A program made the translations under genes and the position numbers. DNA of 64,000 nt from Aalborgiella sp963841045 (lineage in GTDB: Bacteria; Pseudomonadota; Gammaproteobacteria; Burkholderiales; Burkholderiaceae_C). Positions 1 through 9,676 of the stretch are shown here, in pieces (within the stretch, counting starts at the first letter, position 1; every line of letters starts with the position of its first letter). The stretch spans positions 180,649-244,648 of the forward strand of contig CAWJBD010000013.1 of assembly GCA_963841045.1 (NCBI GenBank), in the 5' to 3' direction. Below the pieces are notes generated by a model, which had not been told where the DNA came from, made no database searches, and saw nothing but the letters and a program-made list of their open reading frames with translations.

Positions 1-12
1 CCCGACTGCAAG

Positions 13-1134
13 ATGCAAATCATCGTCTTTACCCAAGGTAGCTTGCAGTTTGTCGATACGCTACCTAGCACTGCGCCACCAGATGGTTTTGTGTGGGTGT
101 TCACCGAGCGTGAGACTTTCAGTACCGATTTGCCAGAGCTGCAAAAACTGGCACAACAAGTAGGTGGTTCAACCTTGTTGGATTTGCATTGCAAAGATTT
201 GGAATCGCCCCTGCACCCTTCGCAATACGATTTCACCTCTGTCTACGATTTGGTGATTTTCAGACGCTTGGTGTCCAACACAGAAGCGCACGAATCCAGC
301 ACAATCGATCTAGAAAAGCCCAAACACAAAACACACAAACACAATGCGGCGGTGTTTCATCGCATTGATACCCGCGCCGTTGGTTTTGTGCAGTTCGACA
401 AATTGCTCATCAGCATTCACCCAAAAGGGTGCCACACCGCGAAAACATTTGTTGAACGTTACCTGAAAGATGCTTTGGTCAGTGAACAAGCCAACTCTGC
501 TGCCACAACAGCACGCAGTCGCTTGCCATCCAGCCCCGCGGATTTGATGTTGCGCATGATCAACATGATGGTGGACAGTTATTTGGATTTGCGCAAAGAC
601 CTGAGCACGCAACTTGAGCAATGGCAAATCGAACTGCTGAACCCGCGCTCGCATTTCACCAATTGGAGTGCATTGCTGACAGCCCGCAATGAGCTGCACA
701 CACTGGAAGACTTGTGCGAAGAGCAACAAGACGCCATGCAAGAATGGTTGGACACATTCAGAGAGCAATCATTGGGTGTGATGCAAACCGAGCATGATGC
801 TTTGGTGGCCAGGGCGCGCGACGTGATTGAGCACATCGAACGCGTGGTACGCCATGTACAGCGCTTAGAGCATACGGCCGAATCCGCCATTCAAATCCAT
901 TTCGGCGCGCAAAGCAACCGCACCAATGACATCATGCGCACCTTGACGGCGATTACCGCTGTCTTTTTGCCACTGAATTTAATCACTGGTTTCTTTGGCA
1001 TGAACTTTGAAACTTTTCCCATCATTCACAACCAATACGCATTGTGGTGGACGATGGGGCTGATGTTCTCAGTGGCTGTGACCTTGATAGTGGTGTTTTG
1101 GCGCAAACGCTATTTAGCCAGGACTGGACGATAA
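13..1134 (+). CDS. CorA-family divalent metal ion transporter
   Basis: Predicted Mg2+/divalent-cation channel of the CorA superfamily in the inner membrane. The 373-residue product has a long soluble N-terminal part, a helical middle (about residues 180-300) that would form the cytoplasmic stalk, and two C-terminal membrane helices. The family signature GMN is visible at residues 329-331, inside GFFGMNFE, just after the first helix, and the protein ends with a basic tail. The ATG lies only 12 bases from the window edge, so a longer N-terminus cannot be excluded, although total length is already normal. MarC starts 14 bases downstream on the same strand, so the two may be cotranscribed. Substrate (Mg, Co, Zn) cannot be told from sequence. 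Confidence 0.88.
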   Translation: MQIIVFTQGSLQFVDTLPSTAPPDGFVWVFTERETFSTDLPELQKLAQQVGGSTLLDLHCKDLESPLHPSQYDFTSVYDLVIFRRLVSNTEAHESSTIDLEKPKHKTHKHNAAVFHRIDTRAVGFVQFDKLLISIHPKGCHTAKTFVERYLKDALVSEQANSAATTARSRLPSSPADLMLRMINMMVDSYLDLRKDLSTQLEQWQIELLNPRSHFTNWSALLTARNELHTLEDLCEEQQDAMQEWLDTFREQSLGVMQTEHDALVARARDVIEHIERVVRHVQRLEHTAESAIQIHFGAQSNRTNDIMRTLTAITAVFLPLNLITGFFGMNFETFPIIHNQYALWWTMGLMFSVAVTLIVVFWRKRYLARTGR

Positions 1135-1148
1135 AAAAGGGCAACGCA

Positions 1149-1793
1149 ATGGTGATTGAATTAAAACCCTTGGTGACATTGTTGGCGATTGTGAACCCAC
1201 TCGCTGCTGTGCCTTTTTTCATCCACTACACGCAAAATTTTTCGCGCGCACAACGCCGGCACACGGTATTCATATCCTCTTTTAGCGCATTCATGGTGAT
1301 TGCGGTGAGCGCTTTGTTGGGCCTGGAAATTTTGAGCTTCTTCGGCATTTCATTAGCCAGCTTCCAAGTGGGTGGTGGTTTGTTGCTGATGACATCTGCG
1401 CTCTCCATGTTGAACGCGCAGCCTGCCGATTCGCGGTCTAACCCAGACGAACTGCGCGAGGCTGAAGAGAAATCATCTGTCGGCTCTAGCATTGCCGTTG
1501 TGCCATTAACCATACCCCTGCTCACAGGCCCAGCCACCATGTCCACGGTGGTGATTTATGCCGACAAAGCCAAAGGTTGGTTGCCGCAACTGACACTGGT
1601 GGGTTACGGCGTGGTGATTGGTTTGGCGACCTTGTTGTGCTTTGCACTGGCCGAACCGATTGCGAAGCGTTTGGGGAAAACCGGCATCAACATCATGACA
1701 CGATTGATGGGCTTGATTTTGACTGCTTTGTCAGTGGAGTTGATTGCAGAAGGCTTGTACAAATTGTTTCCGATACTGTCCAGAGCCGCTTAA
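1149..1793 (+). CDS. MarC-family integral membrane protein
   Basis: Product of 214 residues, almost entirely hydrophobic, with about six predicted membrane segments. The start LLAIVNPLAAVPFF is typical of the MarC/UPF0056 family, whose function is unknown in spite of its historical antibiotic-resistance name. The frame is open upstream to 1044, but the ATG at 1149 is chosen because it follows a purine-rich AAAAAAGGG ribosome-binding stretch and gives the family's usual N-terminus. It sits 14 bases after the CorA stop codon, so the two are probably one operon. No damage is seen. Confidence 0.85.
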   Translation: MVIELKPLVTLLAIVNPLAAVPFFIHYTQNFSRAQRRHTVFISSFSAFMVIAVSALLGLEILSFFGISLASFQVGGGLLLMTSALSMLNAQPADSRSNPDELREAEEKSSVGSSIAVVPLTIPLLTGPATMSTVVIYADKAKGWLPQLTLVGYGVVIGLATLLCFALAEPIAKRLGKTGINIMTRLMGLILTALSVELIAEGLYKLFPILSRAA

Positions 1794-1830
1794 TTGACTA
1801 CCAATTGATGGATGTTGAGTGTGGCTATTT

Positions 1831-1885
1831 TGCTATATTTTGAGTAGCAGTCTAGGCAATAAATACGCCAAATTGAGGCATATTT
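1831..1885 (+). repeat. Dispersed 55-nt repeat, copy R1 (degenerate)
   Basis: Begins with TGCTAT, pairs loosely with a following GTAGCA, then GGCAATAAATACGCC. This is the most diverged 5' copy of the element described at 6044-6099. It fills most of the 130-base gap between marC and the dehydrogenase gene. Confidence 0.6.
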
Positions 1886-1923
1886 AATCATTTATGTTGT
1901 ATTTTTAATAGTGAGAGGTTTTC

Positions 1924-3441
1924 ATGAGTTCAACAGCAATCACTGAGATTGGTCATTACATATCTGGTCAACAGGTAGCCGGCAAGTATCGAGCACAAGA
2001 CGTTTTTAACCCAGCGACCGGGGCAGTGACGGGTCGCGTCGCTTTGGCGGACAGCGCTGTTGTTGATATGGCCGTTGCTGCTGCTCACGCTGCGTTTCCA
2101 GAATGGTCAGACACACCGCCACTGCGCCGTGCGCGGGTGATGTTCAAGTTTTTGGAACTTTTGAATGCGCACAAAGACAAATTGGCACACTTGATAACTG
2201 CTGAGCATGGCAAGGTGTTTACCGATGCACAGGGCGAAGTTGCACGCGGCATCGACATCGTTGAGTTTGCCTGCGGCATGCCACAACTGCTGAAAGGCGA
2301 TTTCACCGATCAAGTCTCAACCGGTATGGACAACTGGACACTGCGCCAGCCGCTGGGCGTGTGTGCAGGTATCACACCGTTCAACTTCCCTGTGATGGTG
2401 CCGATGTGGATGTTTCCCGTGGCTATTGCTGCAGGCAACACATTCGTTTTGAAACCCAGTCCGATTGACCCATCAGCCTCGCTGTACATGGCCGACTTGC
2501 TCAAACAAGCGGGCCTGCCCGATGGCGTTTTTAACGTTGTTCAGGGTGACAAAGAAGCGGTTGACGCGCTGTTGGTTCATCCCGATGTCAAGGCTGTCAG
2601 CTTCGTAGGTTCCACACCGATTGCCAACTATATTTACGAGACCGGCGCACACCATGGCAAACGCGTACAAGCCTTGGGCGGCGCAAAAAACCACATGGTC
2701 GTGATGCCCGATGCAGATCTAGAGCAAGCAGTGGACGCTTTGATTGGCGCGGCCTATGGCTCAGCCGGTGAGCGCTGCATGGCGATTTCTGTCGCTGTAC
2801 TGGTGGGAGATGTGGCTGACAAAATCGTGCCCATGATTGCCGAACGCGCCAAAACCTTGAAAATCAAAAACGGCATTCACCTTGACGCTGAAATGGGCCC
2901 TGTCGTCACCAAAGCTGCATACGAACGAATCACTGGATACATCATGGCTGGCGAATTGCAATGTGCGGACTTGCTTGTGGATGGTCGCAAATTCACAGGC
3001 AAAGACGCGGGCACAGGCTGTGAAAATGGTTACTGGATAGGCGGCACGCTGTTTGACAACGTCACCCCCGACATGCGCATTTACAAAGAAGAGATTTTCG
3101 GACCTGTGCTCAGCTGCGTGCGCGTGCCTGACTTTGTCAGTGCGGTTGATTTGATCAACGCGCACGAGTTCGGCAATGGTGTGAGCTGCTTCACCAGCGA
3201 TGGCAATGTGGCAAGGGAGTTCAGCCGACGCATTCAAGTGGGCATGGTGGGTATCAACGTGCCAATTCCTGTACCCATGGCATGGCATGGTTTCGGTGGT
3301 TGGAAGAAAAGCTTGTTTGGCGATATGCACGCTTACGGCGAAGAAGGTGTGCGCTTCTACACCAAACAAAAATCCATCATGCAGCGCTGGCCATCCAGTA
3401 TTGCCAAGGGTGCAGAGTTTGTGATGCCAACTTCAAAGTAA
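1924..3441 (+). CDS. mmsA: CoA-acylating methylmalonate-semialdehyde dehydrogenase
   Basis: Aldehyde dehydrogenase of 505 residues, the usual size for MmsA. It should convert methylmalonate semialdehyde to propionyl-CoA (and malonate semialdehyde to acetyl-CoA) with NAD+ and CoA, in valine, inositol or beta-alanine breakdown. Evidence seen: the substrate/cofactor stretch ITPFNFPVMVPMWMFPVA, the catalytic cysteine at residue 285 in GSAGERCMAIS, the KEEIFGPVLS motif near residue 389, and the C-terminal GGWKKSLFGD. The GERCM context separates MmsA-type enzymes from ordinary aldehyde dehydrogenases. The ATG is preceded by GAGAGG. The next gene encodes a GMC oxidoreductase, a plausible alcohol-oxidising partner, although the two are separated by a hairpin-like repeat. 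Confidence 0.92.
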   Translation: MSSTAITEIGHYISGQQVAGKYRAQDVFNPATGAVTGRVALADSAVVDMAVAAAHAAFPEWSDTPPLRRARVMFKFLELLNAHKDKLAHLITAEHGKVFTDAQGEVARGIDIVEFACGMPQLLKGDFTDQVSTGMDNWTLRQPLGVCAGITPFNFPVMVPMWMFPVAIAAGNTFVLKPSPIDPSASLYMADLLKQAGLPDGVFNVVQGDKEAVDALLVHPDVKAVSFVGSTPIANYIYETGAHHGKRVQALGGAKNHMVVMPDADLEQAVDALIGAAYGSAGERCMAISVAVLVGDVADKIVPMIAERAKTLKIKNGIHLDAEMGPVVTKAAYERITGYIMAGELQCADLLVDGRKFTGKDAGTGCENGYWIGGTLFDNVTPDMRIYKEEIFGPVLSCVRVPDFVSAVDLINAHEFGNGVSCFTSDGNVAREFSRRIQVGMVGINVPIPVPMAWHGFGGWKKSLFGDMHAYGEEGVRFYTKQKSIMQRWPSSIAKGAEFVMPTSK

Positions 3442-3442
3442 T

Positions 3443-3535
3443 GATACCCCCACGCTTGCCACTTTGTGTGCTGCGCTGCCGTCCGAGGGGGCCGTGCCTT
3501 GCTTGGGGCGGCCGGCGCTGCGGCGTTAATTAGCT
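3443..3535 (+). repeat. GC-rich intergenic hairpin-forming repeat
   Basis: The gap after mmsA starts with a CCCCC-containing arm (ACCCCCACGC) and returns with GAGGGGGCC about 40 bases later, so it can fold into a long hairpin, followed by a second GC-rich palindromic patch (GGGGCGGCCGGCGCTGCGGC). From memory, very similar CCCCCACGC...GAGGGGGC elements are abundant between genes in Comamonadaceae. It could act as a transcription attenuator or mRNA 3' end. Confidence 0.5.
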
Positions 3536-3548
3536 ACCAAAACTAAGT

Positions 3549-5201
3549 ATGTCTGAACCAATTTATGATTACATCATCATAGGCGCAGGTACGGCTGGCT
3601 GCCTGCTGGCCAACCGTTTAAGTGCCAATGCTTCCAAGCGCGTTTTGCTCATCGAAGCGGGCCGCAAAGACGATTACCACTGGATTCACATTCCTGTGGG
3701 CTATCTCTATTGCATCGGCAACCCACGCACCGATTGGCTTTACAACACTGAGCCAGACCTTGGTTTAAATGGCCGCCGCCTGCGCTATCCACGCGGAAAA
3801 GTGCTGGGCGGTAGCAGCAGCATCAACGGCATGATTTACATGCGCGGCCAAGCGCGTGATTATGACCAATGGGCGAAATTGACAGGGGATGACACATGGT
3901 CGTGGAACAAGGCTTTGCCGTATTTCAAACGACACGAAGACCACTACAAAGGAGGCGATGCATTGCATGGTGCGGGTGGTGAATGGCGCATTGAAAAGCA
4001 GCGTTTGCGTTGGGACATCTTGGATGCTTTTTCGCAAGCAGCCCAGCAAGCGGGCATCCCCGCCACAGACGATTTCAACCGAGGTGACAACGAAGGCGTT
4101 GGCTACTTTGAAGTCAATCAAAGGAATGGCTGGCGCTGGAACACCGCCAAAGCATTTCTACGTCCCACTTGCAATGCTCGCCCAAATTTTGAGATGTGGA
4201 CCGGAACACAAGTTGCCAAGTTGGTGCTTGAAACGCAAGCAGGTGCAGAGGGTACGCAGCAACGCTGCACAGGCGTGCAAGTCTGGAGTGGCAGCGAGCT
4301 GGTGACAGCGCAATGCCGTGGCGAGGTCATTTTGTGCGCCGGTAGCATCGGCTCACCACAAATTTTGCAGTTGTCTGGCATCGGGCCGGGCGCTGTGTTG
4401 CGTGACAAAGGCATTGATGTTGTGCACGATTTGCCCGGTGTGGGTGAAAACCTGCAAGACCATTTACAAATTCGCAGCGTCTACAAGGTGAAATCGCCAA
4501 ATGGTAAAAACATCAGCCTCAATACGCAAGCCAACAGCTTGTTGGGCAAAGCCAAAATTGGTTTGGAATATTTGTTCAAACAAACGGGCCCTATGAGCAT
4601 GGCGCCTTCGCAATTGGGTGCGTTCACGCGCAGCACACCCGATCAACCATATCCGAACATCGAATACCACGTGCAGCCGCTGAGCTTGGACGCTTTTGGC
4701 GAGCCACTGCACAACTTTGACGCCTTCACCGCCAGCGTTTGCAATTTAAACCCCACCAGCCGTGGCAGCGTGCACATCAAGAGCAATCAGTTCACTGACG
4801 CCCCTGCCATTGCCCCTAATTACCTGAGTACAGCCCAAGACAGACAAGTAGCCGCCGACTCCTTGCGCATCACCCGCAACATCGTTTCACAAAGCGCGTT
4901 GGCAAAGTACCAACCTCTGGAATTCAAGCCAGGCGTGCAATACCAAACAGATGAAGAATTGGCCAAACTGGCGGGAGATATCGCGACAACCATATTTCAT
5001 CCTGTGGGCACTGCCAAAATGGGGTTGCGACAAGACAATATGGCTGTGGTCGATTCGCGCCTTAAAGTGCACGGCATCGCCGGTTTGCGCGTCGTTGACG
5101 CCAGTGTGATGCCGCTCATCACCAGCGGTAACACCAACTCCCCAACCTTGATGATGGCTGAAAAGGCAGCCGAGTGGATTGCGAACGATGCGCAAAGTTA
5201 A
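3549..5201 (+). CDS. GMC-family FAD oxidoreductase (choline/alcohol dehydrogenase-like)
   Basis: Flavoprotein of 550 residues. The N-terminal Rossmann fingerprint GAGTAG is at residues 12-17, the acidic ribose-binding end of strand 2 is IEAG near residue 35, and the GMC signature GGSSSING is at residues 87-94. The C-terminal active-site histidine is in IFHPVGTAKMG (about residue 484), and a second catalytic stretch is SGNTNSPTLMMAEKAA. Such enzymes oxidise primary alcohols to aldehydes and pass electrons to the respiratory chain. Annotated relatives include BetA and alkJ-type alcohol dehydrogenases, and the exact substrate is not visible. Position after mmsA suggests an alcohol-to-aldehyde-to-CoA-ester route, but this is inference. 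Confidence 0.85.
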   Translation: MSEPIYDYIIIGAGTAGCLLANRLSANASKRVLLIEAGRKDDYHWIHIPVGYLYCIGNPRTDWLYNTEPDLGLNGRRLRYPRGKVLGGSSSINGMIYMRGQARDYDQWAKLTGDDTWSWNKALPYFKRHEDHYKGGDALHGAGGEWRIEKQRLRWDILDAFSQAAQQAGIPATDDFNRGDNEGVGYFEVNQRNGWRWNTAKAFLRPTCNARPNFEMWTGTQVAKLVLETQAGAEGTQQRCTGVQVWSGSELVTAQCRGEVILCAGSIGSPQILQLSGIGPGAVLRDKGIDVVHDLPGVGENLQDHLQIRSVYKVKSPNGKNISLNTQANSLLGKAKIGLEYLFKQTGPMSMAPSQLGAFTRSTPDQPYPNIEYHVQPLSLDAFGEPLHNFDAFTASVCNLNPTSRGSVHIKSNQFTDAPAIAPNYLSTAQDRQVAADSLRITRNIVSQSALAKYQPLEFKPGVQYQTDEELAKLAGDIATTIFHPVGTAKMGLRQDNMAVVDSRLKVHGIAGLRVVDASVMPLITSGNTNSPTLMMAEKAAEWIANDAQS

Positions 5202-5284
5202 CAAGCGTTCTTAGCGCTATCCAAACATCGAAGCGCAAAACGTCAACAGCGCCGCTGCTTTTTTTGCCTGCGACAATAGCACCC

Positions 5285-6043
5285 ATGGATATTTTGATTG
5301 TGACGCTTGCGTCCTTGTTTGCAGGTTTTGTGGACGCCATTGTGGGTGGCGGTGGTCTCATCTTAGTTCCCGCATTGTTTGCCGTGTTCCCCACTGCGCA
5401 TCCCGCCACACTCTTTGGCACTAACAAGAGTGCATCCATCTGGGGATCGCTGTTCGCAAGTTTGCAATACAGCCGCCGCGTTAAATTGCCTTACGCGGCT
5501 TTGCTTCCTGCTGTGCTCATGGCTTTCATAGGCGCTTTTTTGGGCGCATGGTTGGTGACCATCATCGCGCCCGATTTTTTGCGGAAAAGCCTGCCTTTCA
5601 TGTTGTTCGCTATATTGCTGTACACCTTTGCCAAGAAAGACTTGGGACATCACCATGCGCCGCGTTTGCAAGCCGCACATGAAATCTGGGCGATTTGCAG
5701 CATTGGCTTGGTGCTGGGTTTTTACGATGGTTTCTTTGGTCCTGGCACTGGCAGCTTTTTGGTTTTTGCGTTGGTGCGTTTTCTGGGCTATGACTTTTTG
5801 AATGCATCTGCCTCTGCCAAACTCCTCAATGTCGCAACCAATTTGGCCGCTTTGATTTTGTTCAGCTTAAAAGGTCATGTCTGGTGGCATATGGCACTGC
5901 CAATGGCATTGGCCAATATCGCGGGCAGCTTGTTGGGAACGCGACTGGCTTTGAAACATGGCACGGGCTTTGTGCGAGTGATGTTTTTGCTGGTGGTCAG
6001 TGCACTCATCTGCAAGACCAGCTACGACGCGTTTTTAAAGTAA
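5285..6043 (+). CDS. TauE/SafE-family (TSUP) membrane permease
   Basis: Integral membrane protein of 252 residues with about eight hydrophobic segments. It has the two internal halves typical of the TauE/SafE/YfcA family: FAGFVDAIVGGGGLILVPAL near the start and GFYDGFFGPGTGSFLVFALV in the middle. These proteins export sulfite or other organosulfur and organic anions, and the substrate here is unknown. The frame is open from 5174, but the ATG at 5285 starts directly before the first membrane helix and is the usual family start. The stop codon TAA is directly abutted by dispersed repeat R2. Confidence 0.85.
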   Translation: MDILIVTLASLFAGFVDAIVGGGGLILVPALFAVFPTAHPATLFGTNKSASIWGSLFASLQYSRRVKLPYAALLPAVLMAFIGAFLGAWLVTIIAPDFLRKSLPFMLFAILLYTFAKKDLGHHHAPRLQAAHEIWAICSIGLVLGFYDGFFGPGTGSFLVFALVRFLGYDFLNASASAKLLNVATNLAALILFSLKGHVWWHMALPMALANIAGSLLGTRLALKHGTGFVRVMFLLVVSALICKTSYDAFLK

Positions 6044-6099
6044 TGCTATATTATTAATAGCATATTAGGCAATCAATACGCCGGCTAGAGGCCAAAAAG
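6044..6099 (+). repeat. Dispersed 55-nt repeat, copy R2 (reference copy)
   Basis: Best-preserved copy of a repeat found eight times in this window. Structure: TGCTAT, five to seven bases, ATAGCA (an inverted repeat that can form a small hairpin), a five-base spacer, then a conserved tail GGCAATCAATACGCCGGCTA followed by GAGGCCAAAAA. It starts on the base after the permease stop codon and lies between two convergent genes. Confidence 0.8.
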
Positions 6100-6103
6100 A
6101 CCA

Positions 6104-8192
6104 TTATTTTATCGGCTGCACTGTGGGCGTAACAGGAGCTAGGACATTTGAAGCTGTGGGTGTTGCAGCGGGCGTAGCCGTTGCTGCAACTGTCGCGCTT
6201 GCTGCTGTAGTTGCGCTGACTGCTACACCAGAAGTCGCTGTGGATTTCGAATTCAAATTCAATGGCACCTCAGATGCAATTCTGGGTTTGCCAATCGGTG
6301 CGCCGGCTTTGCCTTGCTTCAATGCGGCCATGTCTTCGATGCTGGGGTATTGGTTCAGCAACACGTAATCAAAAATGCGGCGCGTGATGGGGGCGGCACT
6401 GTCTGAACCAAAACCCGCATTTTCAACCACCACCGCCAGCGCAATTTTGGGATCTTCCGCCGGCGCGAAAGCGATGTACAAAGCGTGGTCGCGTTGATGT
6501 TCTTCAAGCCGGCTGGCGTTGTATTTTTCATTTTTACCAATGGTCACCGCTTGCGCTGTGCCGGTTTTGCCACCACTTAAATACTGAGCACCTGCAAACG
6601 AGCGCACCGATGTGCCTTCTTGTGTGACACCGACCATCGCACGTTTCACAATCTCCACATTTTCAGGCAAGAAACCTAAATTTTCAGGCGGGCTACCGGC
6701 CACGGCCTGCTTGGTTCGCGTGACCGCGTCTTGCACTGCCACAATGAGTTTGGGTTTGTATTTGTAGCCGCCATTGACGAGTGTGGCAGTGGCTTGTGCC
6801 AATTGCAGCATGGTGAAGTTGTTGTAGCCTTGCCCGATACCCAGCGAAATCGTTTCACCCGCGTACCACTTTTTTTGCTCTGGTTTTTTATAGGCGTTGC
6901 GTTTCCACTCTTGGCTGGGTAACACACCGCGCACTTCGCCATTGATGTCAATGCCTGTGAGCTGTCCAAAGCCCAAGCGGTTTCATGAAATCGTGCATCA
7001 TGTCCACACCCATTTCATTGGCCAAGGTGTAGTAATACACATTGCTGGACTTCACAATGCTGCGGTACATGTCAACGCCGCCCAAACCGCCATCGCCATG
7101 GCTGCGGAATGTGTGGCCACCAAAAGTCCATGAACCGGCGTCGTTGATCACCGTGCTGGGCGAGCGTTTTCCATTTTGCAAAGCCGCCATGGCCATGAAT
7201 GGTTTGTAGGTAGAGCCAGGTGGGTAAGTGCCGCGCAATGCCCGGTTTAACAAAGGTTTGTCGATCGATTCACTGAGCTCTTTCCAGCTGTCAAAATCAA
7301 TGCCATCAACAAACAAATTCGGATCAAACGTGGGCTTGCTGACAAAGGCCAACACTTCGCCAGTCTTGGGATCCAAAGCCACCACCGCGCCACGCCGGTT
7401 ACCAAACATTTCTTCAATCATTTGCTGCAGCTTGATGTCGATCGACAACATGATGCTGTCACCCGCAGTCGCTGGGCTGCTGGCCAATTTGCGCACCGCA
7501 CGGCCACCTGCCGAAGTTTCCACATCTTCCACACCCGTGATGCCATGCAACTGCTTCTCGAAACTTTGCTCCACACCCAGCTTGCCAATGTAATCCGTAC
7601 CGCGGTAGTTGCCCTCTTCTTCTGATTCTTCCAGTCGCTCTTTATCGGCTTGGTTGATGCGCCCGATATAGCCAATGACATGGCTGGCGATTTCACCAAA
7701 TGGGTAGTCGCGGTACAAACGGGCTTTCACCTCAACGCCCGGAAAACGAAAACGTTGCGCGGAGAACAAGGCGACTTCAGCGTCGGTTAAGCGCGTGCGT
7801 ATGGGCAAGGAATCAAGACCTTTGGATTCTTCGCGGAGTTTTTTGAATTGCTTGCGATCACGAGCGGAGATGTCGATGATTTTTCCCAAATCCTCTATCA
7901 CTGCTTCTAAATTACCTGCTTTGTTGGGCGTGATTTCCAGTGTGTAAGCGGCGTAGTTGGTGGCCAAGACAACGCCGTTCCTGTCCAAAATTTGTCCCCG
8001 ATTTGGTGGTGTGGGAACGGCTGTGGTGCGGTTGTTATCAGCTTGCTCCAACAAATCGTCGTGCCGATAAATTTGCAAATACATCAAGCGCAAGCCCAAA
8101 AGCAAAAACGCCAGCAGCACCACTGCTGCGGCAACCAGCACGCGCTTTCGAAATTGCGCCAGATCTGCTTGTAGATTTCTTAACTCTGCCAT
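6104..8192 (-). CDS. mrdA: Penicillin-binding protein 2 (peptidoglycan D,D-transpeptidase), frame broken
   Basis: Elongasome transpeptidase, anchored in the inner membrane by one N-terminal helix (about residues 18-38) with a periplasmic dimerisation region (PNRGQILDRNG) and transpeptidase domain. Active-site motifs: STYK with nucleophile Ser at residue 327, SSN at 382-384, and KTG within GGKTGTAQ about 6555. The frame breaks near 6971: the upstream frame gives FMKPLGLW and stops, the downstream frame resumes as LGFGQLTGIDINGEVRG. One extra base explains it. The C-terminus carries a roughly 50-residue Ala/Thr/Pro-rich tail (6107-6280) of low complexity, longer than usual. Last gene of the mreBCD-mrdA cluster; the ATG at 8192 follows the mreD stop by 18 bases. 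Confidence 0.9.
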
Positions 8193-8210
8193 GCCACTTG
8201 TTCGAATCGG

Positions 8211-8732
8211 TCAAAGCGGGCGCGTGACATCGCGATCGGGTGTGCGACGTTGTGGTGCCAGCAGCAATATACTGATGATTGGCCAAATCAGCGCTTCAAG
8301 CACTGGCGCAATGATCAGTGTGTAACCAGGAAACGAATCGCCACTGAGCAAGCGCATCAGCAAAAAAAACGCGTGCGCCAACACGAACAATGGCAGCAGC
8401 TGCGTGGCTTGCGATACCAGGGAATACCAAACCAGTCTGCGCCTGAGCAACAACACAGCCAGAACCAAACAGCAGTACACCAGCGCATGCTGCCCAAGCA
8501 AAGTGGCTTGCTGCACATCAACCAGCAAACCAAAAATCAATGCAACTCCTAAGCCCACTTTTTGCGGTTGGTGCATGGCCCAAAATGCCAAGAACAACGC
8601 CACCCAATCTGGCAACCAAGTCACAGGTCCAACAGGCAGCATGTTCAATATCAAAGCCGTTAGCAAACTACCCCACAAAAACCAGCCACTGACTGGCAAC
8701 AGCAACTGCTCTTGGCCACGCGGCATGATCAT
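8211..8732 (-). CDS. mreD: Rod shape-determining protein MreD
   Basis: Small integral membrane protein (173 residues, about five membrane segments) of the MreBCD cell-wall elongation complex. Recognised from size, hydrophobicity, sequence stretches such as PDWVALFLAFWAMHQPQKVGLGVALIFG (seen at about 8520-8610) and position between mreC and mrdA. Its ATG at 8732 overlaps the mreC stop codon, suggesting translational coupling. Confidence 0.92.
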   Translation of the reverse strand: MIMPRGQEQLLLPVSGWFLWGSLLTALILNMLPVGPVTWLPDWVALFLAFWAMHQPQKVGLGVALIFGLLVDVQQATLLGQHALVYCCLVLAVLLLRRRLVWYSLVSQATQLLPLFVLAHAFFLLMRLLSGDSFPGYTLIIAPVLEALIWPIISILLLAPQRRTPDRDVTRPL

Positions 8733-9650
8733 TTTTTAGCCCCCTTTTTACTGTCCGCACCTTGGCTTGCATCGTGCATGATGTTGGGAATAACACTGGT
8801 CGTGGGCTGCAGCACCATGACATGCTTGACATTACCCAAATTGGCTTTGGCTTGGCAGGTGATTTTGGCAAACGCCGAATCGGTGCGTCGCTCCACATTG
8901 TCAATTTTGGCAACGGCCAATCCTGCGGGATAGACACCGTCCATGCCACTGGTGGTGAGCTCATCTCCCGCTTGAACATCTGCTGTTCCCGATACAAAAC
9001 GCAGTTCCAAGGTGTCGGTGTTGGCACCAGGTCGACCATACATCACACTGCGTATGCCTGTGCGCACATTCAATACAGGTGTAGCTTGTTCGTTGTCTAT
9101 CAACAAAGCCACTTCGCTGTAGAGTGGGTACACGCGCACCACTTGACCAATGATGCCCTCGGCATCCATCACAGGAGAACCCAAAGCAATGTTGCTGTTG
9201 CTGCCTTTGTCAATCACCACCTTGCGCGAATAAGGGTCGCTGACCGCGTACAGCACCTGCGCCGCTTGCGATGGTGTTGCTAAATTGGATTGCAACTTCA
9301 GCAATTTACGCAAGTGGGCATTTTCAGATACCAAGCACCTCCACTTGGCTGGCACGTTGTGATTGCAGCAACAATTTTTGCTTCAATGCTTGTTCAGATT
9401 CTTTGAGCGCCGCTTGTGATTCAAAATAAATCGCTGCATTGTTCACAAATGATCCTGGCATGGACAACACTCGGTTAACAGGTGCCAGCACCGTTGCAAT
9501 ACTGGCGCGCAGTGTTTTTGCAATCTCAAAGCGCGTGTCTGCAAACATTAAAAAAAGCGACAAGCACGTGAAGAACACGAATTGCGACAGCAACGACGGC
9601 CCTTGTTTAAAAAGGGAAGGCGGTGTCCTGTCGAGTGTGCCAAGTGGCAT
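8729..9650 (-). CDS. mreC: Rod shape-determining protein MreC, frame broken
   Basis: Bitopic periplasmic scaffold of the elongasome, with one N-terminal membrane helix (residues about 20-40, FVFFTCLSLFLMFADTRF), a coiled coil (ALKESEQALKQKLLLQSQRA) and two beta domains. The reading frame shifts near 9338: the first frame ends SQVEVLGI and stops, the second continues LVSENAHLRKLLKLQSN. Removing one base in CTTGGTATC joins them as VEVLVSENAHL, exactly the family pattern. As MreC is normally essential for rod shape, a sequence error is more likely than a true mutation. It lies 26 bases downstream of mreB. Confidence 0.9.
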
Positions 9651-9676
9651 AGCGTTACACCAGCATGTTGTGCGGG

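Noticed and set aside
310..768. Minus-strand frame of 152 codons opposite the CorA-like gene
   Set aside because: Cys/His/Gln-rich product without any family pattern; the plus-strand CorA frame explains the region fully.
2761..3369. Minus-strand frame of 202 codons opposite mmsA
   Set aside because: Antisense shadow; no start context, and the sense frame contains the catalytic motifs of MmsA.
6971..9338. Genuine loss of rod-shape genes mrdA and mreC
   Set aside because: Each has a single one-base break while mreB and mreD are intact and all motifs persist on both sides; similar breaks hit essential gatA and gatB, so sequence error is more likely.
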